The notes under the pieces: generated by a model
What the model was told of the DNA's origin: nothing
The model's input: only the letters and a program-made list of their open reading frames with translations
Database searches by the model: none
Assembly: GCA_964344495.1 (NCBI GenBank)
Contig: CAYFNI010000073.1
Span: forward strand, 1 to 11,603
Length of the DNA stretch: 11,603 nt
Source: UBA6136 sp964344495
GTDB lineage: Bacteria; Pseudomonadota; Gammaproteobacteria; Methylococcales; Methylococcaceae
Direction: 5' to 3'
Program-made: the position numbers and the translations under genes
In this document: in pieces, positions 1 through 6,467 of the stretch
How the letters are laid out: each line of letters starts with the position of its first letter
Numbering within the stretch: position 1 is the first letter of the stretch

Positions 1-224
1 CCTCCGGTCCGGCCAAGCCGGTGACGGAGGCGACACCGCCTCAGCCTCAGCCTGCGGCCGCTCCAGCATCGGCCCCCGCCGCGGTTTCGCCGGCACCCGC
101 TGCGGAAGCCCCGGCCGTAACACCCGCCGCAGAGTCCGAGCCGCCAAAAACCGACGTTCCGGCAGCGCCGCCCGCCGCGGCGCCGGACGCCAAGCCCGCC
201 AGTGATACAGGAGAGCGGTTGTGA
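1..224 (+). CDS. hemX: 3' end of a probable HemX protein (5'-truncated by window edge)
   Basis: An open frame enters from the left edge (first full codon at position 3) and ends with TGA at 222-224. The roughly 73 visible residues are low-complexity, dominated by alanine and proline with some Glu, Lys and Asp, and contain no recognisable domain. I call it HemX because its stop overlaps the start of hemY by 4 bases (GTGA), and hemX lies directly before hemY in the hemCDXY operon of gammaproteobacteria. HemX is a membrane-anchored protein often annotated as uroporphyrinogen-III C-methyltransferase, though its enzymatic role is doubtful. The identity rests on gene order, not on the visible residues. 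A GTG at 21 lies in frame but is unlikely to be the start, since the frame stays open to the edge. Confidence 0.55.
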   Translation, partial: SGPAKPVTEATPPQPQPAAAPASAPAAVSPAPAAEAPAVTPAAESEPPKTDVPAAPPAAAPDAKPASDTGERL

Positions 225-1510
225 GACGGCGCATCGTCTTCTCGCTGGCCGCGTTCTTTCTGCTGCTCGGCCTGATTGCACTGGGCTACCGGCTGCTGGC
301 CGCCAGTGGCAATGCCGGCTACGTGATCATTGGTCTGGGCGACTGGGTGCTGGAAACCTCCCTGTACTTTGTGATGATCTTCGTTACGCTGTCGTTTGTG
401 GCCTTGTTCATCGGCATCCGGTTTCTGACCGGCGCGGCCAGGCTGCCCGAATCGATCAAGCGTCGCAATACCGAACAGCGGGGTCGCAAGTCGCTTGAGG
501 CCCTGCTGTCCGGGCTGATCGACACGATCGAAGGCAAGTGGGAAAAGGCGGAACGCGGCCTGATTCGCCACGCGGCCGACAGCAACCTGCCGTTGCTCAA
601 TTATCTGACCGCGGCCCGGGCCGCCCATGCGCGCGGTGCGGCCGAACAGCGTGACGATTACCTCAAGCTGGCCAGCAAGAGTGCGCCCGAGGCCGAGTTG
701 GCCGTCGAAATCAGTCGGGTGAAACTGCTGATGGGAACCCATCAGTACGCCGAGGCCATCGAGCATCTCAACCAGATCAATCGCACCGCGGCCAACCACC
801 CCGTGGTACTGAAGCTGATGGGTGAAGCCTATACCCAGACCCGAGACTGGGACGCCCTGCATCACCTGATCCCGGTCCTGCGCGACGCCAAGCTGTTGCC
901 GGAGACCGAATTGCGTCCTCTGGAAGTACAGGCCTACCGGTCACTGCTGGAGAAGCGCGCGCTGACCCGCGACGCCACGCTGATCCGTGAAATCTGGCGC
1001 CGGGTGCCATCCGGCATTCGCCTCGAGACGTCCGTTGTGCTCCCGTATTGTCAGGGCATGATTGACGCCGGTATGGCCGAAGAGGTCGAAGAGGAACTGC
1101 GCCTGGCGCTGGGTCGCGACTGGCAGCCGCCGCTGTTGCGCCTGTACGCACAGATTCAGCTCAACGATGCCGCCCGACAGCTGCTGAGTGCCGAAGACTG
1201 GCTCGGGCCGCACCGGGACGATGCCGACCTGCTGCACATTCTGGCAACACTGGCCTTGCGTGCGGGGCACCGCGACAAGGCCCGGGCCTATGTTCAGCGC
1301 AGCCTGGAATTGCAGCCGACCGCTGAAGCCTGCAAGATCGTCGGCGATCTGCTGTTTGAACGCGGCGACTATGTCGCGGCGAGCACGGCCTACCGACAGG
1401 GAATGCGGCTTGCCGCTGGAGAAACTGCCGATCAGGCCGACATCGAGCATGTGCTGCTGATACTCAATCCGCCTCCGGCCGCTGAGCCGGCTACCCCGAA
1501 TCCGCTCTGA
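221..1510 (+). CDS. hemY: HemY, membrane-anchored TPR protein of the heme operon
   Basis: A 429-residue protein close to the usual HemY size of about 400. The N-terminus has two hydrophobic helices (residues about 5-27 and 46-70) typical of the HemY_N domain, which anchors the protein in the inner membrane. The rest is an alpha-helical solenoid. TPR-like repeats are clearest at about 173-222 and 335-400, and the C-terminal tail is Pro/Ala-rich. This is the proteobacterial HemY found with HemX, not the protoporphyrinogen oxidase called HemY in Bacillus. Its biochemical role is poorly defined and is usually placed in late tetrapyrrole synthesis. The start is GTG, overlapping the hemX stop, with AGGAG at 209-213 seven bases upstream, so translation is probably coupled. 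The next gene follows after 29 bases on the same strand and may share the transcript. Confidence 0.9.
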   Translation: MRRRIVFSLAAFFLLLGLIALGYRLLAASGNAGYVIIGLGDWVLETSLYFVMIFVTLSFVALFIGIRFLTGAARLPESIKRRNTEQRGRKSLEALLSGLIDTIEGKWEKAERGLIRHAADSNLPLLNYLTAARAAHARGAAEQRDDYLKLASKSAPEAELAVEISRVKLLMGTHQYAEAIEHLNQINRTAANHPVVLKLMGEAYTQTRDWDALHHLIPVLRDAKLLPETELRPLEVQAYRSLLEKRALTRDATLIREIWRRVPSGIRLETSVVLPYCQGMIDAGMAEEVEEELRLALGRDWQPPLLRLYAQIQLNDAARQLLSAEDWLGPHRDDADLLHILATLALRAGHRDKARAYVQRSLELQPTAEACKIVGDLLFERGDYVAASTAYRQGMRLAAGETADQADIEHVLLILNPPPAAEPATPNPL

Positions 1511-1539
1511 CCGATTGATCCTCGCGGAGCACTGACTGC

Positions 1540-2760
1540 GTGGCCGAGGCCGATTCCCCCGTCATTCGTTGCGAGCAGGTCGGCAAGAAATTTCGCCGCG
1601 GTACCCTGGCCTCGCTGCGTCGGGGATTGGTCGATCTGGTCCGGCAGCTGTTCCGCCGCCCGCCCGATGCACGGTTGCATGCCGATGAATTCTGGGCGCT
1701 GCACGAGGTCAGTTTTACGGCCGGTCGTGGCGAGTGCATCGGCATCATAGGTCCCAACGGGGCCGGCAAAAGCACCCTCCTGAAGCTCATTAACGGCGAT
1801 GTCCGGCCCAGCCAAGGGCGAATCGTCCGCAATGGCGCCGTCACCTCGTTGATCAGGCTCGGAAACGGGCTGCAACCCCTCCTGACCGGCCGCGAAAATA
1901 TCTATATCAAATGTGCCGAACAGGGTTTCAGCAAGGACGAGACGGACCGGCTGTACCCGCGTATCGTGGCGTTCTCCGGGCTTGAAAAGTCGATCGATGT
2001 GCCGGTCAAAGGCTATTCGGACGGCATGTATGCGCGGCTGGAGTTTTCCATCGCCACCTGTGCACCGATGGACATTCTGCTCATCGACGAGGTGCTGGCC
2101 GTGGGTGACATTGCTTTCCAGATGCGCTGCCTACAGCGGCTGGCCGAGTTGAAGCAGGCCGGAACCACCATCCTGTTCGTCTCGCATTCGGAAATGAATG
2201 TCCGCCATATCGCCGACCGCTGCCTGTTGCTGTTCGATGGCGAGGCGCTGGCGCTGGGGGCTACCGAGGCCTTGTTTCGGCGTTACTATGAGGTGACCGG
2301 CTTCCTTGATCGTGCCCTTGAACCGATGGGGTTGGCGCCACCGATGCCAGAGGATTTCAGCGGTCCGGTCGATCTGACCGGGGTGTGGCTGGATGCGCCG
2401 ACACGCTGGGCTGAAACCGCGCAGCCGCTGTCGCTTCGGTTCAGCTATCGGCAAGCGCCCAACGCGGCTCGTGCAGATCTGGTGCTGCAGTTCTGGGGCG
2501 CCAGCGGGGTTTTGATGGGCAGTTTCGATTCCACGCTGCAGGGCGGCGAGCCGCTCAGACTGCTGGGCACTGGTGGCGAAGGTCGGCTGGATGTGCCCTT
2601 CCTGGGGCTTGCGGCGGGCATGTATCGGGTCGCGGGCGGATTTCGCACCGATGAAGGCTGGCTGAGTTATCACGCGGACTTGCTGCAATTGCCGGTACGG
2701 CAAGCGCACATCCGCGAGGGACTCGGCCTGCTGACCCTGCAGGGTCGTCTTTCTGTCTGA
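1540..2760 (+). CDS. Polysaccharide-export ABC transporter ATPase, Wzt-like, with C-terminal beta domain
   Basis: A 406-residue ABC ATPase. Walker A is GPNGAGKST (71-79). The signature motif is the divergent YSDGMYARL (159-167), typical of the Wzt/TagH/KpsT polysaccharide-export branch. Walker B with the catalytic glutamate is ILLIDEVLAVGD (179-190), and the switch histidine is H216 in FVSHS. Residues about 275-400 form an extra beta-rich region matching the Wzt C-terminal domain, which in O-antigen exporters recognises the terminal modification of the glycan. Such ATPases work with a membrane partner (Wzm) to move lipid-linked polysaccharide across the inner membrane. No Wzm-like permease or glycosyltransferase is visible nearby; the gene sits between hemY and a convergent hydrolase. 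The start is GTG with GGAG at 1526-1529, ten bases upstream. The substrate cannot be read from the sequence. Confidence 0.85.
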   Translation: MAEADSPVIRCEQVGKKFRRGTLASLRRGLVDLVRQLFRRPPDARLHADEFWALHEVSFTAGRGECIGIIGPNGAGKSTLLKLINGDVRPSQGRIVRNGAVTSLIRLGNGLQPLLTGRENIYIKCAEQGFSKDETDRLYPRIVAFSGLEKSIDVPVKGYSDGMYARLEFSIATCAPMDILLIDEVLAVGDIAFQMRCLQRLAELKQAGTTILFVSHSEMNVRHIADRCLLLFDGEALALGATEALFRRYYEVTGFLDRALEPMGLAPPMPEDFSGPVDLTGVWLDAPTRWAETAQPLSLRFSYRQAPNAARADLVLQFWGASGVLMGSFDSTLQGGEPLRLLGTGGEGRLDVPFLGLAAGMYRVAGGFRTDEGWLSYHADLLQLPVRQAHIREGLGLLTLQGRLSV

Positions 2761-2786
2761 CTGGAGGCCTGTGTGCCGACTTCGCT

Positions 2787-3590
2787 TTACAGGCGCAGAC
2801 GGTCGGGCAGGCTGATCTCCACCGCCACCGGCAGGTGATCCGAGCACGCGAAGTGCAGCACTTCGGCCTGCACCACCTGCAAGCCGGGTGACACCAGAAT
2901 ATGGTCAATCATGCGCCGGGGTTGCCAGCTGGGCCAAGTCCTGAGGCCCTCGGCCGGATCGCAGAGCCCGGCCGTCGCGGTCAGTAACTGCAGTTCTGGT
3001 GAGCCGGGTTCGCAGTTGAAATCTCCCATTGCCACGACGTGCGGATACGTCTTCAGCAGGTTGCCGATGAATGCCAGTTGCTTGAGCCGGGCCCGCTGGC
3101 TGAGGGCCAGATGCATCACGCAGACGAACAGCGATTCCGCTCCCGCCCGCCCGAACCGGGCAATGACGGCGCCCCGCCCGGGCAGGCCCGGCAATCGGTA
3201 GTCGAGGACCTCCAGCGGTTTCAGGCGGCTCAGCAGGCCGTTGCTGTGCAGGGCCAGGTTTCCGATGCGGCGATTGATCTGGTTGTGCCAGTGGGGAAAG
3301 CCGCCGTGCTCGGCGAGGTACTGAGTCTGGATGATGCGGTGGCTGCGCAGGCCGCCGCCGTCAACTTCCTGCAGGCCAACGATGTCATAGGGTTTGAGCA
3401 GTTGCGCGATCCGGTGCAGATTCGGCAGCCGCTTGCGGCTGGGCCAGAGGTGGCGCCAACTGCCGGTAATCATGTCGTGATATGAAGCGGTGCTGAGCCC
3501 GGTCTGTATGTTGAAGCTGGCCAGCCGCAGGCGCCTTGGCCCGTGGCCGTTCGCGGTGGTGTCCTGAAGGGTGGAAGGCAAGCCGGTCAT
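2787..3590 (-). CDS. Endonuclease/exonuclease/phosphatase (EEP) family hydrolase
   Basis: A 267-residue protein carrying the metal-dependent EEP (DNase I-like) motifs in order: SFNIQ (25-29), LQEVD (73-77, the metal-binding glutamate), MH at 159-160, GDFN (189-192), IDHILV (228-233) and SDHLPV (250-255, the catalytic Asp-His pair). All catalytic positions look intact, so the enzyme is probably active on a phosphodiester. The family includes nucleases, sphingomyelinases and inositol phosphatases, and the substrate cannot be assigned. No signal peptide is obvious, so it is probably cytoplasmic. It lies 61 bases downstream of dsbA on the same strand, an arrangement I recall from Pseudomonas-like genomes. 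The ATG has no convincing Shine-Dalgarno sequence. The first 20 residues precede the conserved fold, so the true start may be further in. Confidence 0.85.
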   Translation of the reverse strand: MTGLPSTLQDTTANGHGPRRLRLASFNIQTGLSTASYHDMITGSWRHLWPSRKRLPNLHRIAQLLKPYDIVGLQEVDGGGLRSHRIIQTQYLAEHGGFPHWHNQINRRIGNLALHSNGLLSRLKPLEVLDYRLPGLPGRGAVIARFGRAGAESLFVCVMHLALSQRARLKQLAFIGNLLKTYPHVVAMGDFNCEPGSPELQLLTATAGLCDPAEGLRTWPSWQPRRMIDHILVSPGLQVVQAEVLHFACSDHLPVAVEISLPDRLRL

Positions 3591-3620
3591 GAGGCGGCTG
3601 TCGGTCTTGAAGGGGGGAAG

Positions 3621-3643
3621 GGCGCGGATGGGGTGTCCGCGCC
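3621..3643 (-). terminator. GC-rich hairpin after dsbA, possible weak terminator or attenuator
   Basis: A perfect 8-bp stem, GGCGCGGA (3621-3628) paired with TCCGCGCC (3636-3643), has a 7-base loop and lies just past the dsbA stop codon in the direction of its transcription. On the minus strand it is followed by a mixed C/T stretch, not a run of T. It is therefore not a canonical intrinsic terminator. It could reduce read-through into the EEP gene or protect the 3' end of the dsbA message. Confidence 0.35.
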
Positions 3644-3651
3644 GGGTTGGA

Positions 3652-4299
3652 TTATTTCTTGGCGCCGGCCGCGGATTCTTTCTTGATCAGCGCGTTGGTG
3701 ATCTCGATCATGCGCGGGAACGATTTCGCCTTGCCGGGGCTGATGACATATTTGCCGTTGACGACCAGCGATGGTGTGCCGGTGATGCCGTATTTGGCCG
3801 CAAGCCCGGTGGCCTGACGCATCTTTGAATCGACGGCGAAGGACTTGTAGGCCTGATGAAAGTCGCTCTCAGCCACGCCGTGGGCCTTGAAGAAAACGGC
3901 CAGGTCGCCCTCGGATTCCAGCTTCTCATGCTTGTTCTGGATGGCGTCGTAAAAGTCTGCGTGGACCTTGTCGAGCACGCCCAGCGCTTCAGCGGTGAAG
4001 AATGCCTTGGCGTGAGCAGCCCACTGTTCGTTGAATACGGCTGGCTGACGGAAGAAGTTCACCGAGGCGGGCTTGGATTTGATCCAGGCATTGAGTTCGG
4101 GCTCGAAGTGATAGCAGTGCGGGCACCCATACCAGAAGAACTCCATGACTTCGACTTTGCTCGGGTCAGTTGTCGGCTGCGCCGGGTTAAGCAGGTCGTA
4201 ATCGGTGCCGGGCTTGAATTCCTCGGCGCTTAGCAGGGCTGGGCCGAAGCCACACAGCAGGATCGTCAGGGTCAGGATCGCATACACGGCTTTTTTCAT
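3652..4299 (-). CDS. dsbA: DsbA, periplasmic thiol:disulfide oxidoreductase
   Basis: A 215-residue protein with a cleavable signal peptide (MKK, then a hydrophobic stretch, probable cleavage after about residue 25). The thioredoxin-fold active site C59-P-H-C62 in FFWYGCPHCYHF is the hallmark of DsbA, and the cis-proline loop is GTPSLVVNGKY (174-184, Pro176). Between them lies the inserted helical domain typical of DsbA. The protein oxidises cysteine pairs in exported proteins and is normally re-oxidised by DsbB, which is not in this window. A Lys/Ala-rich tail closes the protein. It lies 101 bases downstream of the cytochrome c4 gene on the same strand. The ATG start gives the expected signal peptide, although the Shine-Dalgarno sequence is weak. 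Confidence 0.95.
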   Translation of the reverse strand: MKKAVYAILTLTILLCGFGPALLSAEEFKPGTDYDLLNPAQPTTDPSKVEVMEFFWYGCPHCYHFEPELNAWIKSKPASVNFFRQPAVFNEQWAAHAKAFFTAEALGVLDKVHADFYDAIQNKHEKLESEGDLAVFFKAHGVAESDFHQAYKSFAVDSKMRQATGLAAKYGITGTPSLVVNGKYVISPGKAKSFPRMIEITNALIKKESAAGAKK

Positions 4300-4400
4300 G
4301 AGGGTCTCGGATGGTAGGAGTTCAGGTCAGGTCCGCCGGGCGGGTCGTCGGAGAGGCGGGACGGGCGCGCAGTGGTGATCTACGGCCCATCCGCGCGGTT

Positions 4401-4997
4401 CTACTGGAGGGTGGAGACGTATTCAGCCACAGCGCTGATTTCGGCATCGGTCAGTTTACCCGCCACGCTGCGCATCATGGCATTCATGTCGTTGGCACGT
4501 TCACCGGCCTTGAAATCATGCAGCGTCTTGTCGATGTAGGCGGCATATTGGCCGTGCAGTTGAGGAAATCTGGCCTGCGGGTTGCCGCGTCCATCGGGGC
4601 TGTGACAGCCGGTGCAGGCAGGTACACCCGTTTCGGGGTTGCCCGCCCGGTAAATTTTCTCGCCCAGCGTGTTGTGATCGCCGGCTTCAATGGTGGTGTG
4701 CTGGGCGGAATAAAAGGCGGCGATGTCGCGCATATCGTCCTCGGTGAGCGGTTCAGCCATGGCGTTCATGGTTGGCTCGACCCGTTTCTGGCTCTTGAAC
4801 TCGGCCAATTGCTTGATGAGGTAGCCTGCGGACTGACCCGCCAGTTTCGGGAAGATGGGCGCCGCACCATTGCCGTCTTCGCCATGACAGCCGCCGCATG
4901 CGGCGGCTTTTTCCTGACCCTCGGTGATTTCGGAGGCCTGCGCCACCGCTAGCTGACCCAGCAGCCAGGCGCCGACGGCCAATTTGAAAATCCTCAT
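4401..4997 (-). CDS. Diheme cytochrome c4
   Basis: A 198-residue exported protein with a signal peptide ending near ...VAQA (about residue 21) and two tandem class I cytochrome c domains. Each has one heme-binding CxxCH: CGGCH at 34-38 and CTGCH at 128-132. Methionines at 77/80 and 171/174 are well placed to supply the second axial ligand in each half. Length and tandem symmetry match cytochrome c4, a periplasmic electron carrier feeding terminal oxidases or other acceptors. The ATG is preceded by an AGGA-type ribosome binding site within GAGGAAG. The gene is divergent from engB and upstream of dsbA, a familiar order in gammaproteobacteria. Maturation needs a cytochrome c biogenesis system encoded elsewhere. 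Confidence 0.93.
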   Translation of the reverse strand: MRIFKLAVGAWLLGQLAVAQASEITEGQEKAAACGGCHGEDGNGAAPIFPKLAGQSAGYLIKQLAEFKSQKRVEPTMNAMAEPLTEDDMRDIAAFYSAQHTTIEAGDHNTLGEKIYRAGNPETGVPACTGCHSPDGRGNPQARFPQLHGQYAAYIDKTLHDFKAGERANDMNAMMRSVAGKLTDAEISAVAEYVSTLQ

Positions 4998-5153
4998 TCC
5001 CGCTTCCTCGAATACTGTGATGATGGTTGTTCGTGTTGCTGTCGAGCCCCGCCGCTCAATTAGCTCCCGGGACCGTCAGCGGCGTTCTGATTCAGGCTCG
5101 CCATCAAATACGGGTACACTAGAAAAGTCAATAATGCAGACTGATACATTCCT
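4998..5153. promoter_or_regulatory. Divergent promoter region between cytochrome c4 and engB
   Basis: These 156 bases separate two divergent genes and must carry promoters for both. Towards engB, TACACT at 5115-5120 could be a -10 element, with the poor TTCAGG (5091-5096) 18 bases upstream as a -35. An A/T-rich AATAAT near 5130 is an alternative. Towards cytochrome c4 I find no convincing pair. No clear operator is visible. The element assignments are inference. Confidence 0.3.
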
Positions 5154-5762
5154 TTGAACGCTCTCTATCACAACGCCGAATTTCTGGCGAGTGCCTCGCG
5201 GCTCTCCAATGCACCCGCGGATCAGGGATTGGAGGTGGCTTTTGCCGGTCGCTCCAATGCCGGCAAATCCAGCGCCATCAATACCCTGACGCAGCAGAAG
5301 TCGTTGGCCAGGGTGAGCAAGACACCCGGTCGCACCCAGTTGCTGAATTTCTTTCGGCTTGACGACCAGCGCCGGCTGGTGGATTTGCCGGGGTACGGGT
5401 ACGCCAAGGTGCCGGAGGGGATTCACAAATCCTGGGGCGGCATGATTGAAGAGTATCTCAGCCGCCGGCAGGCACTGAAGGGTGTCTTCATCATCATGGA
5501 TGTGCGCCATCCGCTGACCGATTTCGATCTGCGCATGCTGGACTGGTGCCAGCACTTCGATCTCTTCTGTCATGTGCTGCTCACCAAGTCGGACAAACTG
5601 AGTCGCGGTGGTGCGATGGATACCTTGCACAAGGTGACCGCGGCGCTCGTCAAGCAGTATCCGCAGCCGGCGAGCGTCCAGCTGTTTTCATCGCTGAAGC
5701 GGGCCGGGATTGAGGATGCCCATGCGGTGCTTGACCAGTGGTTCGGGGTGAATTTCAGCTGA
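5154..5762 (+). CDS. engB: EngB/YihA, ribosome biogenesis GTP-binding protein
   Basis: A 202-residue TRAFAC-class GTPase. The motifs are G1 GRSNAGKSS (about 32-40), G2 around KTPGRTQ, G3 DLPGYGYA, G4 TKSDK and G5 SSLK, all characteristic of the YihA/EngB family. The opening up to EVAFAGRSNAGKSS resembles E. coli YihA closely. The protein assists assembly of the large ribosomal subunit and is usually essential. The start is TTG: an in-frame stop lies at 5142-5144, there is no ATG or GTG between that stop and the TTG, and the family N-terminus begins here. No Shine-Dalgarno sequence precedes it. The gene is divergent from cytochrome c4, and its 3' end faces a minus-strand terminator. Confidence 0.95.
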   Translation: MNALYHNAEFLASASRLSNAPADQGLEVAFAGRSNAGKSSAINTLTQQKSLARVSKTPGRTQLLNFFRLDDQRRLVDLPGYGYAKVPEGIHKSWGGMIEEYLSRRQALKGVFIIMDVRHPLTDFDLRMLDWCQHFDLFCHVLLTKSDKLSRGGAMDTLHKVTAALVKQYPQPASVQLFSSLKRAGIEDAHAVLDQWFGVNFS

Positions 5763-5794
5763 TAGAGGGGCTGAGCAGCGCCGTTCAGGTGGGC

Positions 5795-5828
5795 AAAAAA
5801 AGCCCCGAAGCTGAAACCAGTTCGGGGC
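5795..5828 (-). terminator. Strong intrinsic terminator for a minus-strand transcript
   Basis: Read on the minus strand, an 8-bp stem GCCCCGAA/TTCGGGGC (5821-5828 with 5802-5809) is capped by a further 3-bp stem (CTG/CAG) with one bulged base and a 4-base loop. It is followed directly by seven T residues (seven A at 5795-5801 on the plus strand). This is a textbook Rho-independent terminator. On the plus strand the hairpin is followed by CAAACACC, so it would not serve engB well. No minus-strand protein gene lies upstream of it. Confidence 0.85.
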
Positions 5829-5964
5829 CAAACACCCGGTCGGGGGGTCCGGGTCGGAAAACCACTCATTCAGGAAGCCGGGAGGTCGGAGAGATTCAGC
5901 CGGTCACCTGTTCACTCAGACAGGGGCAGTTCGCGTAAAGTTCCAGTACGACTGGCAGAATCTC
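5795..5964 (-). ncRNA. Candidate small RNA convergent with engB (5' end uncertain)
   Basis: A minus-strand transcript is inferred from the intrinsic terminator at 5795-5828, which has no protein gene to serve. The stretch feeding it can fold well. GAGATTC (5891-5897) pairs with GAATCTC (5958-5964) to close a junction holding two hairpins, CCTGT/ACAGG (5907-5911, 5920-5924) and CCAGT/ACTGG (5943-5947, 5951-5955). A separate stem ACCCGG/CCGGGT lies at 5834-5854. From established knowledge, Spot 42 in E. coli and ErsA in Pseudomonas aeruginosa are encoded beside engB and read towards it, the same geometry as here. I see no sequence match I could vouch for, so this is a positional analogue. A TTGACG at 5971-5976 (minus) could be a -35 box but lacks a well-spaced -10. 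The stems would also form on the plus strand, so a structured leader for the gene at 6049 is an alternative. Confidence 0.4.
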
Positions 5965-6000
5965 AGGGAACGTCAACCGGTTCATCGCTTACTAAGCAGC

Positions 6001-6020
6001 GACTCGTACGGTGACGAGTC
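6001..6020. promoter_or_regulatory. Perfect inverted repeat upstream of the membrane-protein gene
   Basis: GACTCGT (6001-6007) and ACGAGTC (6014-6020) form a perfect 7-bp dyad around a 6-base spacer, ending 28 bases before the ATG at 6049. It could be an operator for a dimeric regulator or an RNA hairpin in the leader. No T-run follows on either strand, so it is not a typical terminator. Function is inference. Confidence 0.3.
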
Positions 6021-6048
6021 TCACCCCCGCTGACAACCTGGATTGAAC

Positions 6049-6453
6049 ATGAACATCAAGAACATCGTTACTTGGCATTTCCATCTCGCCGTCTGGCTTT
6101 CAGTCATGTGTGGTATTGCCGCTTTCAACCAACCCGAACTGGTGATTCCCGATGAAGAGGGTCTGTATGGGCCACTGCGCAACAACCTCCTGTTCGCTGT
6201 GGGTTACCTGATGCTGGGGCAGATCGGGCTGTGGGCTCTGCGGTATCAGAAGGGCGGCTATTTTGAAGCCTTGGTGATGGGCTACACTTTCATGGCGACG
6301 GCCTTTGGAGCCAAAATCTACGCTGAGGTCAACGGTCTGCCGGTGTCCGAAAGCTTCATCATGGCCCTCTATTACTTTGCCTTTGCGCACGGGCTGTACT
6401 ATTTTCTGGCGCGTCCCGCTTCCGGCCAGGCGGAAGAAAGCCCCCGACCCTGA
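6049..6453 (+). CDS. Small four-helix membrane protein of unknown function
   Basis: A 134-residue protein I do not recognise. Four hydrophobic segments are apparent, at about residues 7-25, 46-64, 73-92 and 102-121. They are joined by short loops, with a Pro/Glu-rich C-terminal tail, so it is an inner-membrane protein. It carries no CxxC motif or charged catalytic cluster. Two histidines sit in the first helix (WHFH, 9-12) and one in the last (H114). I place the start at ATG 6049, six bases after a weak GGA. A TTG two codons earlier (6043) is possible but less likely. The stop lies 14 bases before the GH94 gene on the same strand, which suggests co-transcription. A structured 286-base gap lies upstream. 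Confidence 0.75.
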   Translation: MNIKNIVTWHFHLAVWLSVMCGIAAFNQPELVIPDEEGLYGPLRNNLLFAVGYLMLGQIGLWALRYQKGGYFEALVMGYTFMATAFGAKIYAEVNGLPVSESFIMALYYFAFAHGLYYFLARPASGQAEESPRP

Positions 6454-6467
6454 TCGCCCCAGAATCA

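Noticed and set aside
47..865. A 272-codon minus-strand open frame opposite hemX/hemY
   Set aside because: It lies antisense to the hemX tail and hemY, has low-complexity Gln/Gly/Ala-rich composition and no recognisable domain. High GC content produces such frames.
2767..2794. GCCTGT/ACAGGC hairpin between the convergent Wzt and EEP genes
   Set aside because: The 6-bp stem has a 16-base loop, there is no T-run, and it overlaps the EEP coding end. It is too weak to call a terminator.
3039..3485. A 148-codon plus-strand open frame within the EEP gene
   Set aside because: The minus-strand EEP frame has all catalytic motifs. This frame is its Gln/Ala-rich shadow.
4311..4952. A 213-codon plus-strand open frame across the cytochrome c4 gene
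   Set aside because: It is antisense to a protein with two CxxCH motifs and a signal peptide, and its own product shows no family features.
5885..5975. GGAGAG followed later by CTCAGG, reminiscent of a glycine riboswitch
   Set aside because: The conserved CCGAAG core and the GGCAAA-type elements are missing, and the downstream gene is not a glycine-related gene. The spacing also does not fit.
5930..6040. CTGAGA on the minus strand, as in TPP riboswitches
   Set aside because: The second THI-box half (CTGATC/GGxTAAT-like) is absent, and no thiamine gene lies downstream on that strand.
5855..6042. GGA motifs on the plus strand that might form a CsrA/RsmA-binding RNA or leader
   Set aside because: About six GGA triplets occur in roughly 190 bases, not far above chance at this GC content, and they are not consistently in hairpin loops.
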